Below the pieces are notes generated by a model that saw only the letters and a list, made by a program, of their open reading frames with translations, was not told the DNA's origin and made no database searches. From NCBI GenBank assembly GCA_039566865.1, contig CM076949.1:3556001-3620000 (forward strand): DNA of 64,000 bases. The letters run 5' to 3'. Shown here one piece after another: positions 1 to 10,782 of this stretch. Every line of letters starts with the position of its first letter. The stretch's first letter is position 1. A program made the position numbers and the translations under genes. Origin of the DNA: Aurelia coerulea. Its lineage: Eukaryota > Cnidaria > Scyphozoa > Semaeostomeae > Ulmaridae.

Positions 1-1018
1 CGAGCGGAACTCCACTTTCGCAGCTCACTGCCAGCCAACCGAGTAGGCCCGAATAAGATAACGAACGAGACTTGGAGCAAGTCTAATACACAAGATCTTC
101 CAGTACCATCCTACATCAAATGTGATTTAGCAGTTTGCAGGTAATGGGCAATCAGGTAGTGTAGATGGGCCTACTTCGGAATGCAAATTTAGGCAGCCCT
201 GTGGCCTTGCAGTTGAATTCGATATCGTTGTATATGCAACAGATGTCACTTCTGGAACGGTTCAAGTCATTGACCGATCTCCAATACAATTGAGTTTCTA
301 GAAGCTATGAGAGGAGTCTACAGGGCATTTTCTGTCCACGAAAAAGGTGCAAAATACCACAAGTATGACCTGAAGTCAACACTGCATCTTGTTGAAAAAT
401 GTAGGGTAGTTCTGGAGCAAAACGAAGAAGCCATAGTACATAACCACAGAAGAAGACATAACCACAAGAACATTACCGAAAAACTTAAATGCTTAAATGG
501 TCCTGAAGGAAATGTTGTCAGTAAAACTGTCGAGTCAGTTCGATTAGTTGAATGGGGACTTAGCCGCCTAATTGATATCACTGACCTTTATGGGTACTAC
601 CAGGGCCATCGAGAGCCAGCTTAGGCCTCGGAATGATTTTCACGACAGGTCCCCAAGGAAACTTTTCATGACCACGCCCTTTAAACTCCCGGAAAATGAA
701 AGAAAAACTCCAACAGGAAAAATGGCTAATGAACATTTCTTCTAATTTCCATGACAAAGTCTTGCAGAAAATATATGCACGTGTAATTCGCGCGTAATGG
801 TAAAGTCCAGGTGCTTGTAGGTTTTCAACACACTTAGCCAAAATGTGTTACAAGAAATGTATTTTAGAAATGCTAGAAATTTACTCTACACGCGCACTTC
901 TATGCGAAATGTTCTATCGTAATGTAGCACCACCGCTAGTTTGTGATGAAATTAAAGCATCAACAACCCTTTTCCTATAAAGGCTACTGTTTTGTCATAG
1001 GATCCAGACTTTAAACCG
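1..1018. other. No recognised gene
   Basis: I see no exon or known domain here. An ATG-initiated frame at 307-624 (+, 105 codons) is not recognisable and has no flanking splice signals that convince me. Bases about 41-90 resemble 30345-30395, so the first part probably belongs to a dispersed repeat. The paralogous CDIPT segment begins only at 1125, so the CDIPT exon 2 expected in this position is absent. Confidence 0.5.
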
Positions 1019-1108
1019 AATCGCTACGGTTACGGATATTGCAGGAAAAAATTGCACGGTTACCGAATATCGGAGCAAAAAAGGCGCGGTTATGCGGATA
1101 TCGGACCC
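1019..1108. repeat. Short degenerate tandem repeat
   Basis: Three imperfect units of about 30-33 bp share the words CGGTTA, a GATAT or AATATCGGA core and an A-rich spacer. It sits immediately upstream of the breakpoint where homology to the second CDIPT segment starts. Confidence 0.5.
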
Positions 1109-1879
1109 CCTATAATGGACCCACTTAAAGGGCAAATGTGGAAAAACTAGATTTTCATCACTATCTTTTCTATTGTATATTTTTGCTATGCAATTGGGGG
1201 ATATACTGTAAACCCTTCTGATGCAGTTGGCAATCTTTCAAAATAATGTCTTTATTCATTTTATACCACTTCATCCTCATTTTGAATTGCTACATTCCAG
1301 CTACAAAGTATGGTGCAGTATTGGATATGCTCACAGACAGGTACTGAAAATCTTTATAACAATCTTCACATTATTTGTTTAACTTGCAATTATTACCCAA
1401 TTATCAGGGCAGCAACTCTGTTATACAATGTGATTGTGTGAAAACGTTCGAATATGATCTATTGATAGAGCACTATTATCCGGAAATGCCCGCTCATTAC
1501 AAACCATCTCAGCTTCAAATTTGAACCACAGATCAGCGCTCAACTCGTACAGCAACAAATGGCTTGTCTGCAATGGCTTCATGCTAGGCCATTGGCTTTA
1601 AAACAAAAACGAAAGACCTTCACCCAGCCCTGACCATAGGGTAATAAACCCCTGTATATGATAACTGTTTCCTTTGGGCAATACCGAAAATATTTACCCT
1701 CAGCCTCTGTACAAAACCTCGCAAGCTCGGTCTTGTACTGATGGCTTCGGCTTAGTATTTTCTGGTATTGCATTTAGAAACAGTTGTTATAGGCTGGATA
1801 TTGATCTTCTAAATTGAAGCCATTTAATTAGTATCAGGATTATTACATCAATAGATATATGCGTAAAGTGGAAATAATA

Positions 1880-2764
1880 CCGAGTGTCCCAAAAAAAAGT
1901 ACTCCCGTTTGAAAAATCACCAAAATTTGATTTCACGGCCGATCTTCAATTTTCTTTCTTTGTCAAGTATGCCAAGGACCAAATTTTTTTCCAATGTATA
2001 GCTGATCTTGTAATTGGCTTAAAAAGTAGAAAATGTAGCTCTTTTTAGTACTACCTGGTTTTGAATCATACTGCAAAAAAGCACTGATGATTGCCAGATC
2101 AGTTTCTTTGTGCATGTAAAGCATCTACGTACAGTAGTTTGGTCATAAATGACAGAATGAAATGCGCACTATCGTGGCAGACCTCAATGATGATAAAAAA
2201 TCTGAAAATTTTGACTCTTTGGCAAGATTGAGTATTTTGCTTAAAAACTTAGTTTATAATAGCTTAGCGGATTCTATAATAGCTCGAAATAAGGTTTTTC
2301 AACGTGTAATTTTTCCATGCTGTTTCAAAAGCAAACATTTTATCATCTATGAATATTTTTGGGTCTTTGACAAAACAACTCAAAAAGGAAATTGTTCAAA
2401 GGTTTGGTAATCAATTTTTGGTGATTTTTGAAACAGGAGTACTTTCTTGGGATACCCGCCTGTACAAAAATACAAGGATAAACGTGGCCTTGTACAGGCC
2501 AAGTTTTAGCCTTGTAGAGGGGATTATGACCTTGTTATGGCCTTGTACTAACCTTGGAGGAAAATTACAAGGCTATCAGTAAGATTCCAAGCTGCAACCA
2601 GTCTAACACAAGGTTTCCACAAGGCTTCTACAAGGCTAATTAGCATTTTTCAAGCCATTTACAAGGTTACAGCAAGGCTATTCCAGGCTATAACAAGGTT
2701 ACAAGGCCATAACTACAAGGCTTGTACATGGCTATTACATGACCTTGCATTTTCGTACAGGCGG
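1880..2764. mobile_element. TA-target inverted-repeat element, interrupted by a second element
   Basis: The left end starts CCGAGTGTCCCAAAAAAAAG after a TA. The right arm ends with the complement near 2458 and is finished by the few bases at 2762-2764. Terminal arms of roughly 45 bp match well, including the words GTACTCC and AAAAATCACCAAAA. Copy B of the duplication has an empty site (...AATAATA-CAACTATGG...). The target duplication is TA, typical of Tc1/mariner, with one A changed to G at the right. No transposase frame was seen. Confidence 0.8.
2459..2761. mobile_element. 303-bp palindromic element, CCTGTAC termini, CAAGG-rich
   Basis: It begins CCTGTAC and ends GTACAGG, and is lodged in the last bases of the TA element. 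The left half carries many CCTTG words and the right half many CAAGG words, spaced about 10-20 bp, so the whole element is an imperfect palindrome. A second copy of the same length lies at 37209-37511. A 2-bp CG flanks both ends here and could be a target duplication, but the other copy has none. Superfamily unassigned. Confidence 0.8.
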
Positions 2765-3116
2765 TGCAACTATGGAAGTATTTTCTGTCATGATTTTCTG
2801 AAATGATTTGCAACATTCTCTTAGATTTTTTTGCTAGAATAGCTGTACTTATGTTAGATAAATATTCATACTAGAATGATGCAAATTGGGAAGAGAAACT
2901 GAATTGATTTTGATTGTTATCTTATTATTTCCATTCTTCAGATGTGCAACTACTTGCCTTCTAATGGTCTTGGCTTTGTTTTACCCAAAATGGATGCTAG
3001 CTTTCCAGTTCCTAGTGGCATTAGATATTACAAGCCATTGGGCCCATATGTACAGGTAATGACTTTTCTATAGCTGGTAATAATTTGGGGACGGGCTGAC
3101 ATTTGACTAAACTTAA

Positions 3117-3700
3117 ATTTAAATTAGAAGACCATGAGATATAGACACGTGTTGGGCCAAAGTTGTATTATTTCTAAAGACAACTTACAGAATACTCCCA
3201 TAAGACTAATACTACTACTAACATTAAAATACAACAATTACAAACAATTAATCTAAAACAACAATAAGATACCTAAATAGTGTATATTGAATTTGAATGA
3301 ATATGAAATATTCCCCCCTCTTAGTTTGAGGATTAAAGCATATAGGAATTATTATTAGAGGGAAGAGGAGGGTGGGAAATGTTGTTGCGATGAATATGCC
3401 AATTTTCCAGAACTGATCAGAGAATCTGAGCACAGGTTTATATATTATAGCCAGGCTAGGCCAAATATGGAAGGAGGAAGTACATCTCCAATATGATTGG
3501 CTGAGTGATGCTGACGTGCATGATTGCGAAACAGAAACCAATTATGACACATGGTTTCTGTGGGGGAGTATCCTCATGACTGCCACAAGGATAGGCTGAC
3601 AAGGTATGCAGCAATATCCTAGCTATAGCAACTTGGGCCCACCTCACAGTTCCCTAATTTAAACTCACATTAAGGCAACCTGCCTCAATGTATACAATTT
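3117..3700. mobile_element. Probable inverted-repeat insertion in intron 4
   Basis: This block is present in copy A and absent from copy B. The ends share TTTAAATTAG and, further in, GGGCC-AAGTTG in inverted order (about 3117 and 3663). About 40 bp to the right of the inner arm are also absent from copy B, so the exact boundaries, or a deletion in copy B, are unresolved. Confidence 0.5.
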
Positions 3701-3727
3701 ATTTCATATGAAAAATTAAAATCCCTC

Positions 3728-3794
3728 CACCAAGCAGGACTGGAACTCAAGTCAAGATTATGCCAGTCCAGCAATCACACCAGTACACCAATCC
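3728..3794 (-). mobile_element. tRNA-like SINE head in intron 4
   Basis: Read on the minus strand it has a tRNA-like 5' part (GGATTGGTGTACTGG), an anticodon-arm-like middle and a B-box-like GAGTTCCAGTCC. It does not close into a full cloverleaf, so it is a tRNA-derived relic and not a tRNA gene. The same relic occurs in copy B at 15742-15808, so it predates the duplication. Confidence 0.5.
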
Positions 3795-4166
3795 ATAATT
3801 TGATTGTTCAACCAGCACTTGATCTAAATTTGAATCATGCCAGGTGCAGTAATTTTGATTTTTAGATGTGAAATTTATATGTAATTTTGGTGATTTTCTT
3901 TAAGGGTTTCTGAAAGCAAATTTAGTTTTCGTAGAAAGTAAAGATGTATTATTATAAGCAATGACAGAAAGTTCAGTGGAGAAGTTTAGTCCCATATGGG
4001 AATTAACAGCATGAAAAGTAGGGGAATATCTGATTCAGAACCTTTACATTATATTACATGTTATGTGACAACCCAATTCCCCATATCACCGTTAATGATT
4101 TTTTTTTATCTAAACAAAGACCAGGTTTCGAAACATAAAGTGGGACTCTGTTTTCTTGAAGTTATA

Positions 4167-5116
4167 CAGGGTGCCCAAGAAAAGTGTCCGACTTTTAAAT
4201 TTGAATATATCTGAGGCTATTTGATGTATATAAACCATTTGGAGATTTTTTGAAAGCTTAAACATATATTTTTCTGATGAGTCTATTCCTGTTTCAATTT
4301 GGGATTTTTTAGGAAACCAGGGGGTTCCTTAAAACTGATGTTGATCTTTAAGTGTTTTTGGCTCATTTCTCCACTATTCTCCAATGTTATTCTCATTTCT
4401 AAATAAACTGTCTAGATAGTCCAGAAAAAATAATTAAAGTGCTTGTAGAAACCTGAGAACGTATTGCAAAATTTCCAAATCTTAGATGTTGAAGACAGGG
4501 GAACTCCTAAAACTTAGCTATGAAGGACACAATCCTTCTTGCCCCTTGGTAGTGGAGATGTCAGCTTTTTCAAGTTTTGGTCAGTTATGTAAACATTCCG
4601 CTTTGAAATTGAATGCATCTCGGACAGTTGGGCAGTTTCTTGAATGGCAGTTGCAAATTTGTTCAGTTATTCTTTCAAAACCAGGCACTGATCTTCTTTT
4701 CTCCAAATCTGTACATGTTGAGGTCAATTTTGACATAATGCATCGCTGCGTTATCTGGGGTAACACACCTCCTTACCAGTGGTAGCACATAATTTCTGGT
4801 AATTCGAGTAACTCAGGTTCAAAGAAAGAAACCGGTAGCCTTCTTTTACACTAAGAATAGGGCTAGTTGTTTTTCCAACAGTAAATATCACTGTAAAGTT
4901 AGACAATAGTAGAGCAAAGGTCAAGAAAACTTGTAAAAATTGGCCATAACTTTGAGAACCCCCTGGTTTCTTTGCATTCGTCAAATTTGACGTGCAATAG
5001 GCCCAAAAGAAAATTACATGTCTCAGCTCTTAAATGATACCAGAACGGTTCATATAGACCAAATATTTCCTGATTTATTAAAATTTAAAAGTCGGACACT
5101 TTTTTGGGACACCCTG
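4167..5116. mobile_element. 950-bp Tc1/mariner-type foldback element
   Basis: Terminal repeats of about 36 bp begin CAGGGTGCCCAAGAAAAGTG, and the element is flanked by TA on both sides. The empty site in copy B is GTTATATTATTT. Internal arms also pair (a GAAACCAGGGGGTTC word near 4313 and its complement near 4960), so the element folds over much of its length. A 99-codon frame at 4486-4785 is not recognisable as transposase. Confidence 0.9.
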
Positions 5117-5404
5117 TATTATTTCAACAGACCTGTTTAAATTCAGTTTGTCTCAACAATTTTGTGTTTTCTGTTTTGTAGCTCTATGATGAAAGGCAAG
5201 ACAAGTCATAAAACAACAGAAGAAACATACAACCCCATTCTCAAGCTCTACTATACCTCAAGAGTAAGATTTTTTGCAAAGTTTGGAAATTCCAGTTATA
5301 CTTTTTATTTGTGCTTCATAAACTTTTATTGCAATGAAAATTCAGCCTCGATCCTATGCTTTGAAATAAACGATAGAGAGAATTGTATTCCATGAACCAA
5401 TCAG

Positions 5405-5956
5405 CTAGACTTATGACGATGAGTTTCTTGTTTCCCTGTGCTCTTTGACTTCTTGATGGCGCTTCAGTCAACAGAGACTCATAATATTACTCTGAAAAAG
5501 TTGACCCTATTAGGCCTAATATGCTGGGATTCCTAGCATACCAATCAGATTGCGAGATTTGGCGAAGAACAATCAGTTTCGAACCTTCAATTCGATTGAC
5601 GCAGCTTACTAAATTTGAAGGAAGTCGCTGCAGCAGGTACTTGAAGATTTCTCTGTTATGTTTTGGTCTTAAAAACATGGAAATTGCAGCATTAAAAGAC
5701 TTATTTTGCACTCACCAGGTAAAATGAACTTTCTTCTTCAGATGAATACCAAGTTTTGTTGATTAAGTGTCTGCTTACCGTGGTTTCTATCGCATTTCCT
5801 TTCTGAGGAGTGACCGTTGAACAGAGCCGAAGCAGTCGTTCGATCCAGATTCGATCAATCGAATGCAGAAGATAGGGTCAGGTTTTTAACTGTTTCATTA
5901 TGAGTCCCTGTGAGCAAGGTACCGCAGGGAAACAAGGGACTCATCGTCATAATTCT
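5405..5956. mobile_element. 552-bp inverted-repeat element with 9-bp target duplication
   Basis: The 9-bp duplication ACCAATCAG is at 5396-5404 and 5957-5965; copy B has a single ACCAATCAG. The termini share TTATGACGATGAGT and CTTGTTTCCCTG in inverted orientation. A 9-bp duplication suits Mutator-like elements, but the family is not proven. No transposase seen. Confidence 0.85.
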
Positions 5957-6119
5957 ACCAATCAGCTTCATGACACACAGTATGCCCTTTAAAGAGAAAC
6001 TTCTGTTGGTAAAGATGGGTGATAAACCGTATATTTATGCAGCTTATACAGTAAGGTACAGACAAAATGTTTATCTTGCCTACAATATATTCATAATTGC
6101 AATTCTAAGATATTGGCTA

Positions 6120-6536
6120 CACGTTTTTTTTTATAAGAAACTTGGATCAGCACTTCGTACTAAAAGTTTCTTAATTTTGCATGAAAATTTCGGTGTTTTA
6201 GTAGTAAAAGTTTCTTAATTAGTTTCTTATTTTTTGGGCCTAAAATTCCGGTATTGTTCGAAGTTGAGCCTTCTTCTCGACAAAGGGCTTCCATTTTTGC
6301 ATTGACATTGTCATCAAGAAGAAGCCATGCACATCAAGGCAAAATTTACCAATTTTGCAGTTAAAAGTCAAGAAAAGACTAAGGTACCTTTGTTAGAGAG
6401 ATATAGAATAAGAGAGACATGCAGAAATAAAGTTTTAGAGTTTCTTATCTGTTCTTGAGCGTAGTACTAGAGTTTCTTAAATTTTTGGTCATCGTAGTAC
6501 TAGTTTCTTATAAACCAGTTTCTTATAAAAAACGTG
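6120..6536. mobile_element. 417-bp TA-target MITE with AGTTTCTTA repeats
   Basis: The termini are CACGTTTTTTTTATAAGAAA and its inverse, flanked by TA; copy B shows the empty site. The interior repeats AGTTTCTTA about seven times, several following AGTA or GTAC words. No coding capacity. Confidence 0.85.
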
Positions 6537-7245
6537 TATTAGCACAGTCTGGCTATTATGTTCCCTCTTTATTGTGGTAGAATTTAGCTGGCACATGGCT
6601 TATTCTTGTGACGTTTTTCTATTTCTTAATGTTTCTTTATACATATTTTTCTGTAGGTTGTGCTATCCATCATGTGTGCTGGAAATGAAATCTTTTTTGC
6701 GATGTTATACATGCTACATTTTAGTTCTGGTCCTGTCTGTAAGTACACAAGTTTTGATTCACATGTCGTCTTTCATGAGCTTTCTTTACTTTTGCAATAA
6801 AAAGAGCTAAAGGGGCTCAATCGCCAAAATGTAAACAAATCTATAAATATCCATGTTTCAGTTAAAAATCGACTTATATCCGAGGAATTGTAAAAGATAT
6901 AATTATTTGTTTTGTTCCTATTTGAAGTACAAAGATTTACCTTCGAAATAACGCTTTCATTTTTGATCAACAGATGACATTTCTGTGTGACATTGCCTTT
7001 TGAAAGAACGGCAAAATTAACATTTTGATCAAAATTTGGAGACAACCCATACGGAAAAGGCTGGGACTTTCCCAGGAAATTTTCTAAGCAAGTTTTGGTG
7101 TACTAGTACTGAACACTTATCCGTGCGTGCGAAATATTTAGGTATGGGAAATTGGACTCAAAATGAGGTGCAAATGTCTGAAGTGAATATCCATTATTTC
7201 TGAGAATTGTTTTTGTGAAAGACCCTGTTCATTTTAGGGGTAAAA

Positions 7246-7754
7246 AGGGCTCAAATCTTTCAAATCTTTAGAAAGGTGGGTGTAAAATTCTATGACATTT
7301 TTCTTTGAATTGAATTGCTTGAAAGGAACTGAAGGTACTTTTCTGTAAATTTGCCATGGAAATTTTTAGATATCTTGAGATTTTTTTCAAAATGGCAGCA
7401 ATTTTATTATTTTTGAAGAAATTTATGGAAAATTTTGAAAACATTTAAATCATCGTAAATCCTAAACCAATAGAGGAAAAATGATATAACCTTCAAGAAA
7501 ACTATAGTTTAGGAAGGTCTACAATATGGTGGTAAGCAGAAATCTGTAGCTCTTCTGGTTTAGGATTTAGAACTTTTATGACGTCGTAGCCTCAAATTCA
7601 ATAAATGCCTCCATTTTAAAACAAATCAAGATATCAATAAATTTCCACGGTAGATTTACGGCAAAACGCCCCAAGTTCCTTTCAAGCCATTTATTTCAAA
7701 GAAAACTGTAATAGAATTTTACACCCACCTTCTTAAAGATTTGAGCCCTATGTT
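7246..7754. mobile_element. MITE family with AGGGCTCAAATC termini, copy 1
   Basis: An inverted-repeat element in intron 6 with arms GGGCTCAAATCTTT and GTGGGTGTAAAATTCTAT. The same insertion is at 17428-17943 in copy B, so it predates the duplication. Independent members at 14271-14795 and 32047-32554 carry clear 9-bp target duplications, which identifies it as a mobile family. Confidence 0.8.
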
Positions 7755-8000
7755 TCCCTTTACCCCAGAATGTTAAAAACTTATTACAAAGCATTGATTG
7801 CAAATGCCTATTTCTCCTTGCAGTGAACCTCGTTGCAGTCAAAGTTGGTTTGTGGAAGGTGCTTGCAATTATTTCCCTGCCAATTTGTGTCACAAAGAAT
7901 ATCATTAGTATTGTACAGATGATTAGTGCATTTGAGACAATTGCAGAGAGTGACAAAGAAGACCGATCCAAATCAAAATAGACGTAATGTACTTTTAACA

Positions 8001-8601
8001 AACAAGAGCAGATTTTGTAATACAATAGCAACAGTTGCGTTTGATTGACACCTCAATTCAAAGCGATTAGCGGCTGCAGACAAAGGAAATTCTCTCAACC
8101 AATAATTCAAAACAAACAAAGCCGCAAAAGTTTCCCCAAAACTGGTAGGGCAAACTCTCGCCTTTTGCAAGCGAAAGATGGTTTTTAAGGGAAGTTATGT
8201 GCTTATAGCGAAAGAAGAAGGGTAAATCTAAAGTTCTGTCGCTTAGATTATATTTATTTGATTCAGGAGCGGAGCAGAAGGCATTGTAATTCTCGCGTCT
8301 TTAGGGCTTAAAATGAAACGATTACAAAACAGCTCCTAAATCAAATAAACATAATCTAAGCGACAGAACTTTAGATTTACCCTTCTTCTTTCGCTATAAG
8401 CACATAACTTCCCTTAAAAACCATCTTTCGCTTGCACAAGGCGAGAGTTTGCCCTACCAGTTTTGGGGAAACTTTTGCGGCTTTGTTTGTTTTGAATTAC
8501 TGGTTGAGAGAATTTCCTTTGTCTGCAGCCGCTAATCGCTTTGAATTGAGGTGTCAATCAAACGCAACTGTTGCTATTGCATTACAAAATCTGCTCTTGT
8601 T
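8001..8601. mobile_element. 601-bp foldback element, AACAAGAGCAG termini, 9-bp duplication
   Basis: The two halves are near-complete reverse complements around a centre near 8300. The 9-bp duplication CTTTTAACA is at 7992-8000 and 8602-8610; copy B has CTTTTAATA once. The element lies just 3' of the CDIPT-like stop codon. Related full elements are at 30918-31537 and 38674-39272, and half-element relics are at about 9350-9440 and 18290-18378. Confidence 0.9.
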
Positions 8602-8622
8602 CTTTTAACATTCTTGTACATA

Positions 8623-9265
8623 CCGGGTGAGTCAAAAAAAAAAGAATCCCCGTTTGGCAGGCCACTTCTCCCTGAATATCAAAGCAATAATATTGAAAAC
8701 TGTCTTCTTTCATTGCCAATCTGTTAAATTAGTTTCAGTAATTTACCCGGCTTTAATTTAATCGGCCATTCCTTCCCGTGGATATGGGAGATTTTCTACA
8801 GAGGCGCCTTCCAAAAACCTGCAAAAACGAATGAAAACAATGAGCAAATTTCCCTTGGTTTTCCTTTCTAAAAATAACGACACTCACTTGTATTTATGTA
8901 TTTGTCCTCTTGGGAGAATGGAATCCCCTTGAATAGGTTATTTATACCGAGAGAAGACTTGTTGATCCCCCCAAGAGGATGGCACGTACCAACGCGTGCA
9001 GAAGTCATTGCTGTAAAGCCCGTGTAAGGCAGAAATGCTAGGGAAATTTGTTGATGATTTTGGACACGTTTTGAAGGTTTTTGAAGCGGATTTCTCGAAA
9101 AAATCCCTCATAATTTCAGAGCGGATTGGCCGATTTCAGTTAGGTAAATTTTTAAGTGGATTTGCACATGTCTTCCATTAAACTATATATTTTCCGTTAT
9201 CATCGCCTTGATATCCAGGGAGTGGTGACCTTTCAAATGGGGATTCTTTTTATTGACTCACCCGG
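8623..9265. mobile_element. 643-bp TA-target foldback element, CCGGGTGAGTCA termini
   Basis: Arms start CCGGGTGAGTCAAAAAAAA and end with the complement, flanked by TA. Copy B keeps the empty site (CTTGTACATAGAAC). The arms pair over roughly 100 bp, including TGATATTC/TGATATCC words. Tc1/mariner type by target and by termini. Confidence 0.88.
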
Positions 9266-9349
9266 TAGAAATTTCGAGATAAAAAACCTTACAATGCTTT
9301 TTCATTCAATGAACGACTAACAAGGACAGATAATGTTACAATAGGACCC

Positions 9350-9440
9350 GCTACTTTTGATTGACACTCAAGTGCAAAGCGATTAGCGATTACAGACAAA
9401 AGTCATTCGATGCCTGTTTGGTCAAGTCATTAGAAAAACA
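9350..9440. repeat. Half-element relic of the AACAAG foldback family
   Basis: The words TTTTGATTGACAC, CAAAGCGATTAGCG and ACAGACAAA match the arm of the 8001-8601 element. The equivalent relic in copy B is 18290-18378, so this fragment predates the duplication. Confidence 0.65.
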
Positions 9441-9500
9441 AAGCAATTCCCGATGGCACGTCCCTGTACCCAAAATATGTGAAGCACCCCCCCCCCGGGC

Positions 9501-9898
9501 CTCTGCATTGAGATTTTTAAAACTGTAAACCAGCTAAATCCTGCATTCATGCAAAACATTTTCGAAATAAGAACCTCCAATCGACCTTCACGTCGTCAAA
9601 ATGATTTGCAGCACTATAGGCCCAACCAAACAACGTTCGGTTCAAATAGTCTCAGGTCTTTTGGGCCGCAGATCTGGAATCGTCTGCCAGATGATATAAA
9701 ATCAGCAGAAAATCTGGTCCAATTCAAAAGGCTAATCAAGAGCTGGGATGGGGCCACCTGCAGATGCAATGTATGCCTTCGAAATTAATCCTGCATATAT
9801 TTTATCTTAAATATTTATTAATTTGTAGTTATTTAAATAATCGAATCGAATTAGACTAGTTGCTTTGGTAGCTAAAAATTTTTCGATTTAAAATAAAA

Positions 9899-9899
<1 letters not shown>
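9501..9899 (+). mobile_element. LINE 3' fragment: reverse-transcriptase ORF C-terminus
   Basis: A frame from 9501 to the stop at 9786-9788 encodes a typical non-LTR ORF2 tail: a FKTVNQLNPAFM segment, then GSNSLRSFGPQIWNRLPDDI, LVQFKRLIKSWDG and a terminal C-x-C-x2-C. The catalytic part is missing, so it is a 5'-truncated dead copy. Its 3' end runs straight into a CA-type microsatellite, as expected for a LINE tail. Confidence 0.85.
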
Positions 9900-9944
<45 letters not shown>

Positions 9945-10018
9945 CACGCACACACACGCACACACACGCACACACACGCACACACACGCACACACACGCA
10001 CACACACGCACACACACA
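9900..10018. repeat. CA and ACACACGC microsatellite
   Basis: About 37 bp of pure CA is followed by roughly ten copies of an 8-bp ACACACGC-type unit. It forms the tail of the LINE fragment to its left. Open frames across it on the minus strand are artefacts. Confidence 0.95.
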
Positions 10019-10325
10019 GGATATAACGTCCATTCCATTAGCTAAGTGTCCAACAGAAAATTTCAAGAGATATTTTTCTAGTATGATATGTTTATAGAAT
10101 TTTTAAAAACGATACATTGATTGATTTAGATGTAAACACACGCTCATTCCTTTTTCTATTTTTTATTCAATCTTGGAAATTATAAACATGTCCCATAGTT
10201 GGATCGTACCGGGTCAGACGTTCTACCTGTCCGAATCGTAGATGTAGCACCAAATATGAACGAATCAGTATCAGTACACAGGACGAACAGTGCCAGAAAC
10301 CATGTTGTTTTTCTCCGTCTGGTTG

Positions 10326-10524
10326 CAGGGGTGGCGCCAGAAATCTTCCGACAGAGGGGCTGGAGCTTCCGACAGGGGGGCTAGAATAGCTAAAGAATGC
10401 AGTTTTCGTACGTTATTTTGCCAAATTTCCACCGACAAGAACCCAAAATTTCCTCCGTCAGGGGGGCTAGATGCTTCCGACGGGGGCTGTAGCCCCCTCT
10501 AGCCCTCCCCTGGCGCCACCACTG
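10326..10524. mobile_element. 199-bp hAT-type MITE
   Basis: The termini are CAGGGGTGGCGCCAG and CTGGCGCCACCACTG, with an exact 8-bp target duplication TCTGGTTG (10318-10325 and 10525-10532). The CAG-GGTGGCGCC terminus and 8-bp duplication fit hAT elements. The interior is G-rich with CCGACAGGGGGGCT repeats and non-coding. Confidence 0.9.
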
Positions 10525-10621
10525 TCTGGTTGGTTTTATTTTCCGGGTTTGTGCCGAAAAACATCTCAGTTGTTGTAAGTTGCCGCCTTATGAAAGATCC
10601 ATGTACATACATACATACATA

Positions 10622-10768
10622 GTGTTTGGGTACTTGCACATTTTAACGATAAATTTGATACTAAAATTTTCGACGAATGGAGAAAAATGGAAAAATTGAG
10701 GTGAGACCGAGATTTGAACTCGGGGCCTTCTGCTTTCATGACAGACGCTCTACCAGTTGAGCTATCAT
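10622..10768 (-). mobile_element. tRNA-derived SINE between CATA repeats
   Basis: On the minus strand 10768-10698 has an intact D-arm region (TAGCTCAACTGGTAGAGC), an anticodon-like stem with loop CATGAAA, and an intact T arm (CCGAG-TTCAAAT-CTCGG). The 5' acceptor strand has been replaced by TATG repeat sequence and does not pair with TCTCACC, and the base at the U33 position is A, so this is not a functional tRNA gene. About 75 bp of unrelated tail follows. CATA repeats bound both ends, at about 10602-10621 and 10769-10783. Confidence 0.7.
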
Positions 10769-10782
10769 ACATACATACATAC

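Larger units (their letters stand above)
1301..7981 (+). pseudogene. CDIPT: CDIPT-like 5'-truncated copy (exons 3-7 only)
   Basis: Five exons are intact with GT-AG borders at 1301-1340, 2942-3055, 5182-5263, 6657-6738 and 7824-7981, in the same phases as the complete gene at 12357-18171 and ending in TAG. Exons 1-2 are not in the window, and sequence upstream of 1125 is unrelated to the other copy. Exon 2 carries the first half of the CDP-alcohol phosphatidyltransferase signature (DxxDGxxAR), so without it the product cannot be catalytic; only the G-x3-D-x3-D half in exon 3 remains. By eye the five exons differ from copy B at 13 of 476 bases, 7 changing an amino acid and 6 silent, with no stop or frameshift. 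Replacements include T/S, L/I, H/Q, T/S, Y/S, S/F and S/G. Either this is a recent truncated duplicate, it uses unknown upstream exons, or it is an allele misplaced by assembly. Confidence 0.75.
1125..9445 (+). repeat. Direct segmental duplication, copy A (CDIPT exons 3-7)
   Basis: Homology to 15016-18380 begins at the word TTAAAGGGC and runs through CDIPT introns 2-6, exons 3-7 and the 3' flank to about 9445. Copy A is 8.3 kb against 3.4 kb for copy B. The difference is nearly accounted for by eight blocks present only in A: about 1388-1797, 1880-2764, about 3117-3700, 4167-5116, 5405-5956, 6120-6536, 8001-8601 and 8623-9265. Copy B has about 100 bp extra in intron 5. An alternative explanation is two haplotypes of one locus placed in tandem by the assembler. 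Confidence 0.9.

Noticed and set aside
4486..4785. Transposase in the 4167-5116 element
   Set aside because: The 99-codon frame has no DD(E/D) pattern or helix-turn-helix that I can see, and the opposite strand is open too because the element folds.
9856..10066. Cys/Val-rich minus-strand frames
   Set aside because: They are translation of the CA/ACACACGC microsatellite.
10698..10768. Functional tRNA gene
   Set aside because: The acceptor strands do not pair and U33 is A; it is a SINE head.
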